Positions 25,372 through 36,100 of a DNA stretch of 64,000 bases are shown here, one piece after another. Position 1 is the first letter of the stretch. Each line of letters starts with the position of its first letter. Made by a program: the position numbers and the translations under genes. Origin of the DNA: Macrostomum hystrix (lineage: Eukaryota; Platyhelminthes; Macrostomidae); assembly GCA_950097015.1 (NCBI GenBank), contig CATNEN010000025.1, positions 4,627,001-4,691,000 of the forward strand, given 5' to 3'. The notes beneath the pieces are model-generated. The model was not told the origin of the DNA and made no database searches. It saw only the letters and a program-made list of their open reading frames with translations.

Positions 25372-25974
25372 TCATGTGACTTTCTCATCTGAGACTTTCT
25401 CCTCTGGGAGTTTCTCATCTGAGACTTTCTCATCTGTGACTTTCTTATCTGAGACTTTCTCATCTGTGACTTTCTTATCTGAGACTTTCTCCTCTGGGAG
25501 TTTCTCATCTGAGACTTTCTTATCTGTGACTTTCTCATCTGTGACTTTCTCATCTGAGACTTTCTCATCTGTGACTTTCTCATCTGTGACTTTCTCATCT
25601 GTGACTTTCTCATCTGAGACTTTCACATCTGAGACTTTCTCATCTGAGCATTTCTCATCTGAGACTTTCTCATCTGAGCATTTCACATCTGAGACTTTCA
25701 CATCTGAGCATTTCTCATCTGAGACTTTCTCATCTGTGACTTTCTCATCTGTGACTTTCTCATCTGAGACTTTCTCATCTGAGACTTTCTTAATACCGAA
25801 TTCCTTATCCAGAAATATCTGTTCTCCTTTCTCCTCTTTAGAAAATCGGTGAATCCGAAGCCGCAGTTGTTTATCATATATTTTAACAATGCGTGTCATC
25901 AGCTCATCAGCGGTTAATGGAAATTTTAAGCTTAGTGGGCGGTGGCCGCATAGTGACAGGTTATCCGAGGTCAC
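25372..25974 (-). other. Open frame running from unique flank into the 15-bp array
   Basis: On the minus strand a frame of about 60 non-repetitive residues (25974 to about 25795) passes without interruption into (VSDEK/VTDEK)n repeats. It stops at the abnormal unit near 25372. The first codon is GTG; the first ATG is near 25905 (in TADELMTRIVKIYDKQ). The unique part is hydrophilic and protein-like but matches no family I recognise. There is no clear splice acceptor or poly(A) signal. It could be a repeat-protein exon, a relic or chance, so it is reported as a frame and not as a gene. Confidence 0.25.
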
Positions 25975-26337
25975 GCCTCAGCACTGGGCTAGGGAGGCAT
26001 TCAGTCAGTGCAGCTTCCTATCCTTCAGTCTAGATCACAGTTGATCAATATCAATTTTTAGCAGGTATGCAATACCCTCGGGACAATGCCCGCGTGGGAT
26101 TCAGGGGCGGAGAGACAAAATTAACAGAAGTACAGTTGAAACAATGACTAAAAAAAGAATCCTTCTTACGGTAGAGAAAAAGGAGTGCGAGAAATAATCG
26201 AATTTGGCAATAGGGAAATTACTTACTGGTTTATACGCCTTTTTTCAGCATGTTGCAGTCTTCTCAGTGATTTTACTTTGTATTTGATAGACTTTAAGAA
26301 AAATTGAGCGATAACTCTAATGCAATAGAATGATCTG
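25975..26337. other. Unique intergenic spacer
   Basis: No tandem repeats and no supported coding sequence. It lies downstream of the 3' end of the minus-strand poly-Q gene. Confidence 0.5.
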
Positions 26338-26348
26338 ATTTAATTTAA
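26338..26348 (-). promoter_or_regulatory. Overlapping ATTAAA poly(A) signals of the minus-strand poly-Q gene
   Basis: Read on the minus strand, two ATTAAA hexamers (26343-26348 and 26338-26343) overlap within 25 bases after the proposed TGA at 26360-26362. This supports the 3' end of the gene reconstructed between 26360 and 28320. Confidence 0.4.
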
Positions 26349-26359
26349 TAAATTGATAA

Positions 26360-27124
26360 TCAACTAGTAACTGAAGTTCTGCTTGAATCGGATCTTGAAG
26401 CGGCTGCTGTGGCGGCAGAAGTTGCACCTCCGCCTGCGGTGGAAGAGGCTGCTGCTGCTGCAGCTTCGCACCTGAGCTGATGCTCCCATAGACTGCGCAG
26501 AATATCTGAAAAATTTAATGTCGTTGCGGGGAACACTCTCGCACCAAGGTCCCTAAGCTCGATTCCGCGGCGAAACCACATTCATTTGTGGCTCAGCCGC
26601 GGAGAGAAGGCTTGGTGGCTTGTCCTGCACTTTACGCCCTTGAGGGTCAACCACCAAGGCACAGTGAGAGTGTACACAGTCTGACGATGAGAAAGTCAGA
26701 GCAGATGTACACACCTGTGTGAGCGTGTGCCTGTGTACTATATTTGTGTGCGTGTGTGCTCAGGAGTCAGCGAAATGGGCAGAACTGCCTCCTCGCAGGC
26801 TGCAGTCCTGCAATTATTTTTTGCAAGCACAATTATTTGACGCTTATTTTAATTGAAACTTTAATCAGCCAAAAACTCTACGAAGCTAGATATTTGTACA
26901 TCTAAAGTAGTTCGTGCTGCAGACTAACCAGAAGTTCCGGCCATGTGTTGCCGCATCTGTTCGTCGAAATTTGCCGACTCATCAGTTTCCTGATCTTCCA
27001 ACTCATCGCCCAGACCAGACTGACCGCCATCTGGGAATTCGAAGTCGCCCTGCAGCTCCACAGGTGACGGGCTGTCCAAGAAGCGGCTATTCGAAATGCT
27101 GTAGAAGCGATAAGTCATTGTGTG

Positions 27125-27155
<31 letters not shown>

Positions 27156-28320
27156 TGCAGCGGGGACTGCGGCTGCGGCTGCTGCTGTTGCTGCTGCTGT
27201 TGATCAACGCTGCTCACAGACAGACATGACTCACTGTCCTCTTCAACCATTGTTGACAAAGCGCCTTTGAAAAAGAGGGGCGTGATTTTAGACTAAATGA
27301 ATTAGCGACTCAAGATAATTGAGAATATGAGGTTGCTGAGTAAAATTAGGTAACTGGATGCTCACTTCAGTTTCTTCTAATTAGGAAATTTCAACCTTTT
27401 TTAGGATTCTAAGAAGCACTCGACGAGAGAGAAAGATTGGTCGAGGGCTCATCTGCCGGTCTATTCGTGGCCCAGGCTTCGTTTGCAACAAAAGTACTCA
27501 CTCATTAGGCAACCGAAGACATTTCTTGATGGCTTTTTGAGTGCCGCTTTTTCAGACCGCTTAGAAGACGACTTAGACGGCAACCTGTACATTTTTTAAT
27601 TAGAGCAGTTATAAACTCAATAAATTTCTGAATATTATCTATTGACGCAAATAAAAACAGACGATCTTTACCTGTAACATAAACTTTTAAACTTCAAAAC
27701 GAAATATTTCAGAATTCTGAATGCATTGGAAGTACACATCATTATTTTTTTCTCATTCACTAATGTTCTGCCTCAAGAATCAAGATAATAGGCTTTATGT
27801 GCAATTTTATTATAAAGCTTGTAAAGCAAGCACTTAACTTAACTTTTTATATAAAAAACTATTATCTGAATAAAGGAACGAAAAAAAAGCATTAAAACCA
27901 CTACTTAAATAAAACATAATTTTTTAATTTAATTTTGGGTTACCATCTTCATTTTTGTTAACCTAAAAGCCAAAAAATATAGATATTTTTACATATAATG
28001 ATACTTATTACACTCTTAATGATTAACAGAAAAATCTAATTTAACTTTATTCATTGTTAGAAGGTAACAAAGACCTTGGATTTCTCACCCTATTGCTGAC
28101 TGGTCCAAATCTTGCACTTTTAATTTCTCGCTTCGCTGGACAACTTCAACAATGAGCTCCTTAGAATGGTCCGACAGAAAGTGCACTGTTATTAGCTTCG
28201 TCTTTCCAGGTGGAGTTAACTTCAATTCTGTTTTGTCCACCATGGTGAAGTTATGAATAGTCTTTCTGTGAGTGGCAGCTTGTAGATAAAGCAATGCACC
28301 CAGACACGCCAAATATTCCA
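26360..28320 (-). CDS. Unidentified poly-Q protein gene, four 3' exons reconstructed
   Basis: I do not recognise this protein. Four minus-strand segments join with matching phases and GT-AG ends: 28320-28089, 27584-27502, 27264-26929 and 26505-26360 (TGA). Together they give about 264 residues. The first segment (after an AAAG acceptor, least certain) has a globular look. The second is basic (SKSSSKRSEKAALKKPSR). The third has two glutamine tracts (8 and 11 Q), then an acidic segment rich in E and D. The last has an Ala tract and a Ser/Thr-rich end. If the 26929 donor (GTTAGT) is not used, the third segment ends in TAG at 26924 instead. The 5' end is not found and must lie before the SEC63 start on the opposite strand, so the two genes are head to head. 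The last intron contains SINE copy 2. Confidence 0.6.
26530..26806 (+). mobile_element. tRNA-derived SINE, copy 2 (head damaged)
   Basis: This copy matches the 3' part of the head and the body of the element at 3038-3320: the CTCTCGCACC stretch, the B box AGCTCGATTCC at 26556-26566, GAGAAAGTCAG, and GGAGTCAGCG followed by ATGGGCAGAA. It lacks a recognisable A box and has an extra GT-rich stretch (about 26735-26760) that copy 1 lacks. It lies in the plus orientation inside the last intron of the minus-strand poly-Q gene (26506-26928), so it is antisense to that transcript. Confidence 0.75.
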
Positions 28321-29184
28321 CTTTAAAAGTGTGGGATTATCACGCGGAAAAGGACTTCGCATAGATTTCCATTTTAGAATACCTTTTTACAATTATTAAA
28401 GTTTTGGGTATACATATCATTAGTATACCGAACAAAAAAGTATTTATTGCGGCTAGGAGTAGAAAACTGTTAAGCTAATTTAAATCTGAACGATTGCTCA
28501 GATAGCGCATTCTCATTTAAGCTCGTTTTCCGATTTCGTAAAACCATAGTTATTTTCATTTTCGCTTAGTCGAAATAAAACAAATAAGTAGAGCGGATTT
28601 TTCTGTGATAGATAATTAAATGTAACTATTTTTATAAGAATGCATGCTAATTTTTTTTAATTATGAATGCTAAAGAATATTGCTTAGAAATGCAAATCGC
28701 ACGATGTATTCGTTATTCTTAAGAGAAAATATAAAAGGAAGAAAAAATTGTATAGTTTCTTATTTATATTTATGGCTACATTGTTTCGAGGACTACTAAA
28801 GTGAAGGACTGCTATCTTTGTTCCTTGTCTATCCAGGGCGCCGAGTACTCGTAAACACAGCTTGCACACTGATATGGACTCTACATGTGTGCATAGTTTC
28901 TCATGAGCCCATATGCGCACTTCTTGTCTCTACCTTGTTCTCATTGCACATTATATTGAGTAAAGTTTTTATAAAACATATTATATTGAACTCTGCACTG
29001 TGTGATTGAAAAAATTGTTGACAATATAGCTCTCTATAATTCATGATAGTAAAAAATAAAAACAATCGGTTTTGACGGAATTAATTAACAGCTTTTATAA
29101 AATCATGGAGTTAATACCCGAGTGCGATTTTGGCATCTATAACCCGGAGCGGGTCTCAAACACGGCCCACTATTGCATGCATGG
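28321..29184. other. AT-rich unique region between head-to-head genes
   Basis: No gene can be supported. The missing 5' exons and promoter of the minus-strand poly-Q gene should be in this stretch or in the next 1 kb. Open frames at 28684-28920 (minus) and 28818-29009 (plus) overlap each other and show no recognisable domain. Confidence 0.4.
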
Positions 29185-29545
29185 CTGAGCCGACCACCCA
29201 GCGAGACCTTCCGGAGGCGGCGGCTGCAGCTGGCAGGGCACATCTTGCACGCGGAATCAATTAAACCAAGGACTGCTAAAGTAGACTAGACAAATTTGCT
29301 ATACTGGAATACTACAGTGGTCCTTGAGTCATACGGCAAGATCTTTGCAGGACGTCTTGCCCCTCGCCCCAAGGACCACTGTAGTATACTACAGTGGTCC
29401 TTGCCTCGCCCTGCGGGGCCCGTCACGCCGAGGGCGTTGGAGAACGCGGCCCTACGTGAAAGGCCTGCTGCAGGCAGATGCCGGGCTAACACCAGATGAG
29501 GGCCAGTGCGATCGGGAGTTTCAGGAAGCTTGCAGCTATTCGGAA
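29185..29545 (+). mobile_element. Non-LTR retrotransposon (LINE) 3' remnant
   Basis: Two separated coding-like pieces resemble the C-terminal tail of LINE ORF2 proteins. The first, at 29185-29267, reads FRRRRLQLAGHILHAES. The second, about 29420-29545 in another frame, reads RRGRWRTRPYVKGLLQADAG, then a Leu-Thr-Pro-Asp-Glu and Cys-Asp-Arg-Glu-Phe stretch. A basic RRLxLAGH block followed by RGRxRTxxxxLLADxGL is characteristic of many RTE/Jockey-like elements. The reverse transcriptase proper is absent, the frames do not join, and a repeat-rich segment (29310-29403) separates them. It is a dead fragment; family assignment is inference. Confidence 0.45.
29310..29403. repeat. 17-bp element in three copies, forming a perfect 34-bp palindrome
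   Basis: TACTACAGTGGTCCTTG occurs directly at 29310-29326 and 29387-29403, and as its exact reverse complement at 29370-29386. The last two abut, giving a perfect 34-bp palindrome at 29370-29403 with no spacer. The first and second make a 17-bp inverted repeat around a 43-bp loop. The set interrupts the LINE remnant. Confidence 0.95.
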
Positions 29546-29559
29546 TTTGTCCTTCTGAC

Positions 29560-30172
29560 ACCACAACCTTATGTCATTTTACTTTATATTTTTGTGCTGT
29601 GCTGTTGTTGCTTCGTTGACATCACAAATTTGATGTTGTTGGTATTTACTATGTATTAAATTATTAAGCCAAAGTTTAGAAAATATTTGTCCAAAATATT
29701 TAAGTAACGAGAAAGATATCGGGTTTTAATAAACTATACAATAACCGTTCGTGTAGAATGTTAAATTTTAAATTTCAAGCCCGATACTTTAAAAGTCATG
29801 CTACGTAATCGTTTTGGATTGAAATAGCGTTACGGTAATTAGTATCGTTTCCCCACGAGTTTAAATTTTTTGGTGGTCTCTTTTTTGAACACGTTATAAG
29901 GCATCAAATTTGCTAAAATATATCTAACTTCAAGTCGTGATAAAAACCTAGATTAGATTGTAATCAAATCTCACATCTATAGATACTGTTTCCGATGTGT
30001 AGAAAGTTGCACCCAATACCTAATATACACGGACGATTAGTGCTTGTTAGGTCCGGTGCGTCTGGTTACTAAAAATCGCTACATTAACATTTGTTGTATT
30101 TCTTGACTAGGCCTAAAAAGTTTTTTTGCTTTTTGCTTCAATAAAAATTTCCCACGTCAAATCTGCATAAGC
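29560..30172. other. Upstream region of SEC63
   Basis: AT-rich non-repetitive sequence immediately before the SEC63 initiator. It should include the 5' UTR and promoter. No unambiguous TATA box or initiator can be assigned. An in-frame TGA at 30104-30106 precedes the ATG, which supports the start at 30173. Confidence 0.4.
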
Positions 30173-33100
30173 ATGGCAGGAATGAAATTTGAATATGACG
30201 AGTCTGGCTCAACATTTTATTACTTTCTCTTAGCTTTTTATGCACTTGTTTTGCTGCCACTCACTTACTACTTCTGGCCTTCATCACAATCTGGTAAGTG
30301 AAACAATAATAGGCTTTTGTGGAATTATCCGTCGCACTATATTTTAATAGCTTAATATTGTATACATATCCTATCATATTATCATTTTTGGACAGGAACA
30401 TATAGCAAAGTTGCTACTCTAGTTAAAAATGGACAAACATAAATAAACTTTTAAATTTTGCTATGTAAGCTAAGAAGAAATTGTGTCCTTAGATTTTTTT
30501 AATTTTATATCTAAGGATTTTTTGTCAAGATTACATAACTAAAGATTTCCCTTTGGTATTTTGGTAATCTCCTATTTTACTATATTATTTATTTTTATCT
30601 TTTTTGAGTTGTAACCTAATTTTTTTACATAGGCTTATCTGTATCAGTATCTCAGAAATTTTCCCATAGCCTATATATATCTGTATCCATATCCACAACT
30701 AAATAAATCCTGTAACTTCCAGTAACATTTGTATCTTGTGCATTATGTATATTACACTTGTATGAATAGGCAATCCTATCCCACTCTAAATTATTTTGAC
30801 TCTATTTTTGAACTTTTTAGACTCCTGAGGCAACAAAAATGAGTTATAGAGGTTATAGATGTACAAAAGCAGTTCAAGTTTGGACTACATGGGGCAGTAG
30901 TGTGGGGTAGTATAGCTTAAATGCATAAATATAAGCTCTGTTGAATTAGTGTCTATAATTCTTAGTATTTTAAGTCTTTGGGGGCTTGAGTTTGTATAGA
31001 ATTTTCATGCCTTTTTCTATATATTATTTATTTTTCTTGTTATTGTCTGTTTGTTTTACTCACTTCAGTGCAAACTTTATTTGCTAACTCAAGATATAGA
31101 AACTAGATAGAGGAAATAGAAGTTCCTATAACCATAGATCCATATTCATAACTCTTGTCCAAAATGCTCATTAGTTGTAACTTCCCATAAATCCATAGCT
31201 ATGGTGGAACTCTAATATTTATATCATTTTTACACTCCATGTAGTAGACATCATAGACCCAACAATCCCCACCATACCAACACCATGAAAAGGTCTTTGG
31301 CTCTCATCAAGGCCTAATTCTGGTCAATGCATGGCATTTCCTATGTACTATTAGAGTAAGAGCATTGACACACAAAAATTGTTGCCGAAATGTGACACAA
31401 GATGAAGTTATAAAACAGTGTGACACAGTAGAAAATTGGTGGTAATAATGATTGTAAAAATGATATATCTATTCAAGCCAATGCTATTTCTATCTGCTAT
31501 ATTTATAGAAATGTTATTTTATATTTTTAAATGTTTCATAACAGTTGTTTAGAGTCTTACCTGAAAATTATTGCTAAAAATTATAGCAAAAGTGACATAA
31601 GGAGTGTGAATATCAGAGGACACAAAAGTTCCAAATTTAAACTTTAGTGGAATTGGTATATTGTAGTTTACTGGCTCCTTATTGCTACACACTTATAGAG
31701 TATTGTTGTTTTGCTATTATTACAACTAGTTTTGGTTTTCCTCATTGTTAATTATCTCAATATAAACATCAGATGCAGTTGTTTTTCATTTGAGCCCAAT
31801 TCCTTGAGTGGCCATTTTGACATGGAAGCTATAGTTTCAGATAGAAAACAGCATTTTAGGGTTATATCAAAATATTTTTGCTTTAATATTTTATTTAAGG
31901 TTATTGGTAATTGGCATTGACAATGGGTATTTTAATTATTGTTGTTATTAAGATAATTACAGGCCAAATTTGTAACAAAACATTTTTTTAACTTTAGTTA
32001 TATGCTGGTAGGCCTTGTTATTAATTTTTGTATAAAAACAAAAAGTAGAATATTTTTAATGAATTATGGTTCTCTAATTATAGAATCTGGTTTTTCTATT
32101 TTTTGTACCATAAGGCATGTGTTCAGTTTTAGTTAAGCATAGCATATTTTAGCAAATAAAGTTTAGCATATATTTATATAAATAATCAACATTGTGCTTT
32201 TTTTTCTTTAATCACAATATCAAAAGCAAAGACATGGTTATTCTTCCTATTTGAAATAAAGATTAATATTATTCATAAATTATAAAGTTATGATAGTTAT
32301 TATTAGTTAAGCACATAAAGTAAAGTATTTATGTTCAATTAGAATGTCTAAATATAATGCTATTGAAAACTCTTGTCAATTAATTAACTCCCAATTAGAT
32401 CGCAGCGAGCAAGGCAAACGAAAATGTCACTGCGACGGCTGCCAAATGAAGCGCCACCTCATCAAATCATTTTCGCCTTGGAAGGAGCGAAAGAAGAAGT
32501 TGCTGTAAGTAGTATAACTAGTTTGATTTGTTTAAAATCAAATGCAGTAGCTTCATTCCGACAGTTTTTCTCTTCTTTTTTCAGTAAGCTACTATTTTTC
32601 GTCCTGTGGATTGTGTTCGCCGTTCTAGTTTACAAGGTCAACACTATTAAAGTGGAATGGATGGACTTTGATCCTTACGGTGTCCTTGGAATCGACAGGG
32701 TACGCGCATCATTATTGATTAATATTGAAAGTCCTTTAGGCTCTGAGTTACGTTACCTAAAAACCATGCTGTAGTTATCATTACATCAACATTTTGGTAC
32801 GATTAGATTCCTAGGTAAGAGCAGTAACCTACCGCCAGATTCTCAGGTAGGATCACTGCCCTCCTGTCAGATTCTCAGGTAGGATCACTGCCCTCCTGTC
32901 AGATTCTCAGGTAGGATCACTGCCCTCCTGTCAGATTCTCAGGTAGGATCACTGCCCTCCTGTCAGATTCTCAGGCAGGAAGATAGCAGGACCGTGTTTT
33001 ATAATTATATCTCACACTTGCAAATTAAATATGGCGAGTCTATTGCTAACGCTGGCACCCGCTTACTCTCCCAATGCAGGGCGCCAGTCCGTTAGACATC

Positions 33101-36100
33101 CGCAAAGCCTATCGCCAGCTGTCGCTGACGCATCACCCTGACAAAGGCGGCGATCCGCAGGTGTTCCAGCAGATTTCAAAGGCCTACAGGGCTTTAACTA
33201 ACGAACAGGATCGCAAGAACTGGGAAATGCATGGCAATCCAGACGGTCCGGCCGCTGTTAATTTTGGTATAGCGTTGCCGAAATGGTTAGTTAAACAGGA
33301 GAATAGCATGCTAGTGCTGGGAGCCTATGGTCTCGTATTCATGGTGCTCCTACCGCTAGTCGTTGGCACCTGGTGGTATCGCACAATCAAGTTTACCGGA
33401 GAAGCGATTCTGCTGCACACTACGGAAATATTTCGCTACTTTTTACAACGCACTCCAAGCATGTCATATCGTCGCATCCTAATGATTCTGGCTAGCGCGT
33501 GCGAGTTTAATAGGGCGCAGAATCCTGAAATTGTTGAACGACCGTCCGATAACGAGGAGGTAGGTTGCATGGTGCGGTGCCTCTTTTACAGTTCGTTAGC
33601 GATAGTCTACTGATAGTAGGAAGATGTAGTTGTTAAATTCAGTTTTGGTACTGAAATTATTTAAAAAGATCGTCTGGTACTCTGGTAACAAGAAGGTTGG
33701 TTGGATTCCGCGTAGTTTGTCTACCAGTTTGTTAGCGATAGTCTACTGATAGTAGGAATATACGATTAGAGACTATCAGACTATGTTAATCCTGTGTGAC
33801 AAAAAAATTGTTTGTCAAACTAAAGATCTCCTTATTCCTCAACCATCTCCCATCCAGGTGCCGATGGCGATGAAACAGTTGCCGCAGGTGAACGAGAAGA
33901 ACAAAGAGCCGCCATTCTGTCTGCCCTACGCTTTGAAAGCTCGCGTATTGCTTCACGCCCATCTAAGCCGGCTAGATTTGAATCCCAACACTCTGGAGGC
34001 TGATAGGAGAACTGTTGTCCGCAAATGCCCAGCCCTACTGCAGGAAATGGTGTCTCTAAGCATGCAGCTTGTTGCCTACGCTCAGTACACTGGTGGGCGT
34101 TGCAATCATCCTCGCCTGGAGACCATCGAGTGCATTATGAAGCTCAGTCCAATGATTGTGCAAGGACTTTGGGAGAATAAGAGTCCGATTTTGCAATTGC
34201 CGCACATCTCCGAGGACTCGCTGCGACATTTTGTGACGCGAAAGCGCAACGTTAGAACTATTCGACAATTGGCGCAGATGCCGGATAACGAACGTCGGGC
34301 CCTGCTGCGCGGCCTGACTGAGGATCAGTATCGTGACGTCATGACTGTCTGCGCCGGCATGCCGCAGGTTGACGTCCAGTACAAGATTGAAGTTATCGAC
34401 GATGACAAGCCGGAACAGGTATGGATGCCGTTTATTACTTGGCTTAGGCGGCCAAACTGGGATAGTTGGTGGTCAACTGGGGTAGTTGGTGGTCAATTCT
34501 ATGGTAGTTGGTGGTCAATTCTATGGTAGTTGGTGGTCAATTCTATGGTAGTTGGTGGTCAACTGGGGTAGTTAGTGGTCAATTCTATGGTAGTTGGTGG
34601 TCAATTCTATGGTAGTTGGTGGTCAATTCTATGGTAGTTGGTGGTCAACTGGGGTAGTTGGTGGTCAATTCTATGGTAGTTGGTGGTCAATTCTATGGTA
34701 GTTGGTGGTCAACTGGGGTAGTTAGTGGTCAATTCTATGGTAGTTGGTGGTCAATTCTATGGTAGTTGGTGGTCAATTCTATGGTAGTTGGTGGTCAATT
34801 CTATGGTAGTTGGTGGTCAACTGGGGTAATTGGTGTTTGATGTCTAATCGGGTTTGTTGTTGGCCAAAAGGATAATTGTCAAAACGCTGATTTCATTAAA
34901 CTTGTCCAGGTGACCGCTGGCAGTTTGGTGACGATGACGGTCACTCTGACCAGGCGCGACCTATCTGAGCTTATGTCGTCCCCGGTCGCCGGCGAGGACG
35001 GCTCCGGTCAGCAATTAGACGATGGCGACGATGACTTGCAGCCGCAGCAGCAGCAGCAGCTACAAAACGGCCCCGCTGACGATTTAACTGCTTTGCAGCC
35101 AACATCCAATGGCGGCTCAATAGTCGCCGCCGCTGCTGATGGCTCACCGGCCAAGAAGCAATTGGCGCAGCAGCAGCAGCAGTCGTCACATCATCAGCAG
35201 CAACAGAAGAAGAAGCGTGGCAAGGACAACTGGCTCAATAAGGGCAAGAGTAAAGGAAAGCCAAAGCAGCAGCAAGCTAAGCAACAGCAGCAGCAGCAGA
35301 AGTCTTCTAACGCTGCGGCTTCGACATCGAACGGCGTTGCTAACGAGCAGAACAACAGCGGCGATGAAGCCGACGACGACGACCTGCCACCGCTTGTTGA
35401 GATGGCCGTCGGTGGTGACACTGCCCCGCCAGCCGATGCCGACGTCGCCAACGTCGATGGCCCAGTTGAAGACGAAGACGGATCTGCCAATGGCGGGGCC
35501 GGCGGAGCCGGCGGAGGAAGCGGCGACGGCGACGACTCAGACGGCGAGAGCGGCTGGGATCGGGTCCAAGAGGAGCTTCGCCGAGACAACTCTTTGGACA
35601 CGCGCAGTAGGACTACGCGTACTGTCCATTGTCCGCTGTTTCCAGGCGAGAAGCTGGAATTCTGGTGGCTATACGCCTGCGATAGGCGCGCCTCCAGGCT
35701 GCTCACCCAGCCAGTGTTTATCACTTCGCTGGACAACACTCAGCAGGTATGATTTTTTTATTGTTGGAATTGAACTAGTTAGAAATATGATCTCAATCTT
35801 GCTAATATTTTTTAGAATATTTAAAGAACCTACTAATAGTAGTGACAAAAACAATGCCTATATCGAAAGGCTTTTGTTTTGTTTCATAACATATTTCCCG
35901 GGAAAATATTTTCGATTTTTGTTTAAGTATACTTTCCCTTCAGAAAAGGTCGAAGCACTGTAATAAGATGATTAAAACATAAATTTGATACCTACTCATT
36001 TATTAGGTCTAACTGATGAAAACAAAAATAGAATGGAATAAATGTAATCCTGCAGCCATTTGACTGCATTCGTCCGAGTTGGCAAAAATGCTATTTAAAT

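Larger units (their letters stand above)
6779..25790. repeat. Giant 15-bp minisatellite, TTCTCATCTGGGACT unit, about 19 kb
   Basis: Roughly 1,260 nearly uninterrupted copies of a 15-bp unit. Most variants differ only within the trinucleotide after TTCTCATCT (GGG, GAG, GTG, GAA, AAA). Rare forms have CTTATCT, CTCCTCT, TTCACATCT, GGGAGT or GAGCATTTC. The consensus has no stop in all three plus frames and two of three minus frames, so very long frames appear on both strands: (FSSGT)n on plus, (VPDEK)n and (SQMRK)n on minus. They are broken mainly by the variant CTTATCTTAAAC at about 7442, 8207, 16697 and 17462. The flanks give no clear initiating exon, so no protein is called. The order of variants shows macro-repeats. 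Confidence 0.97.

Noticed and set aside
6779-25790. CRISPR array
   Set aside because: There are no unique spacers between units, units are directly contiguous, and the surrounding genes are eukaryotic.
6685-25852. Very long open frames of (FSSGT)n, (VPDEK)n and (SQMRK)n in the 19-kb array as giant repeat-protein genes
   Set aside because: Five of six frames of the 15-bp consensus lack stops, so overlapping frames on both strands are expected. No initiating exon, promoter or poly(A) context is visible for them.
26924-27259. Poly-Q frame as a single-exon 111-codon gene
   Set aside because: Phase-matching splice sites at 27264 and 26929 connect it to flanking exons. Its first codon as an isolated frame would be TTG.
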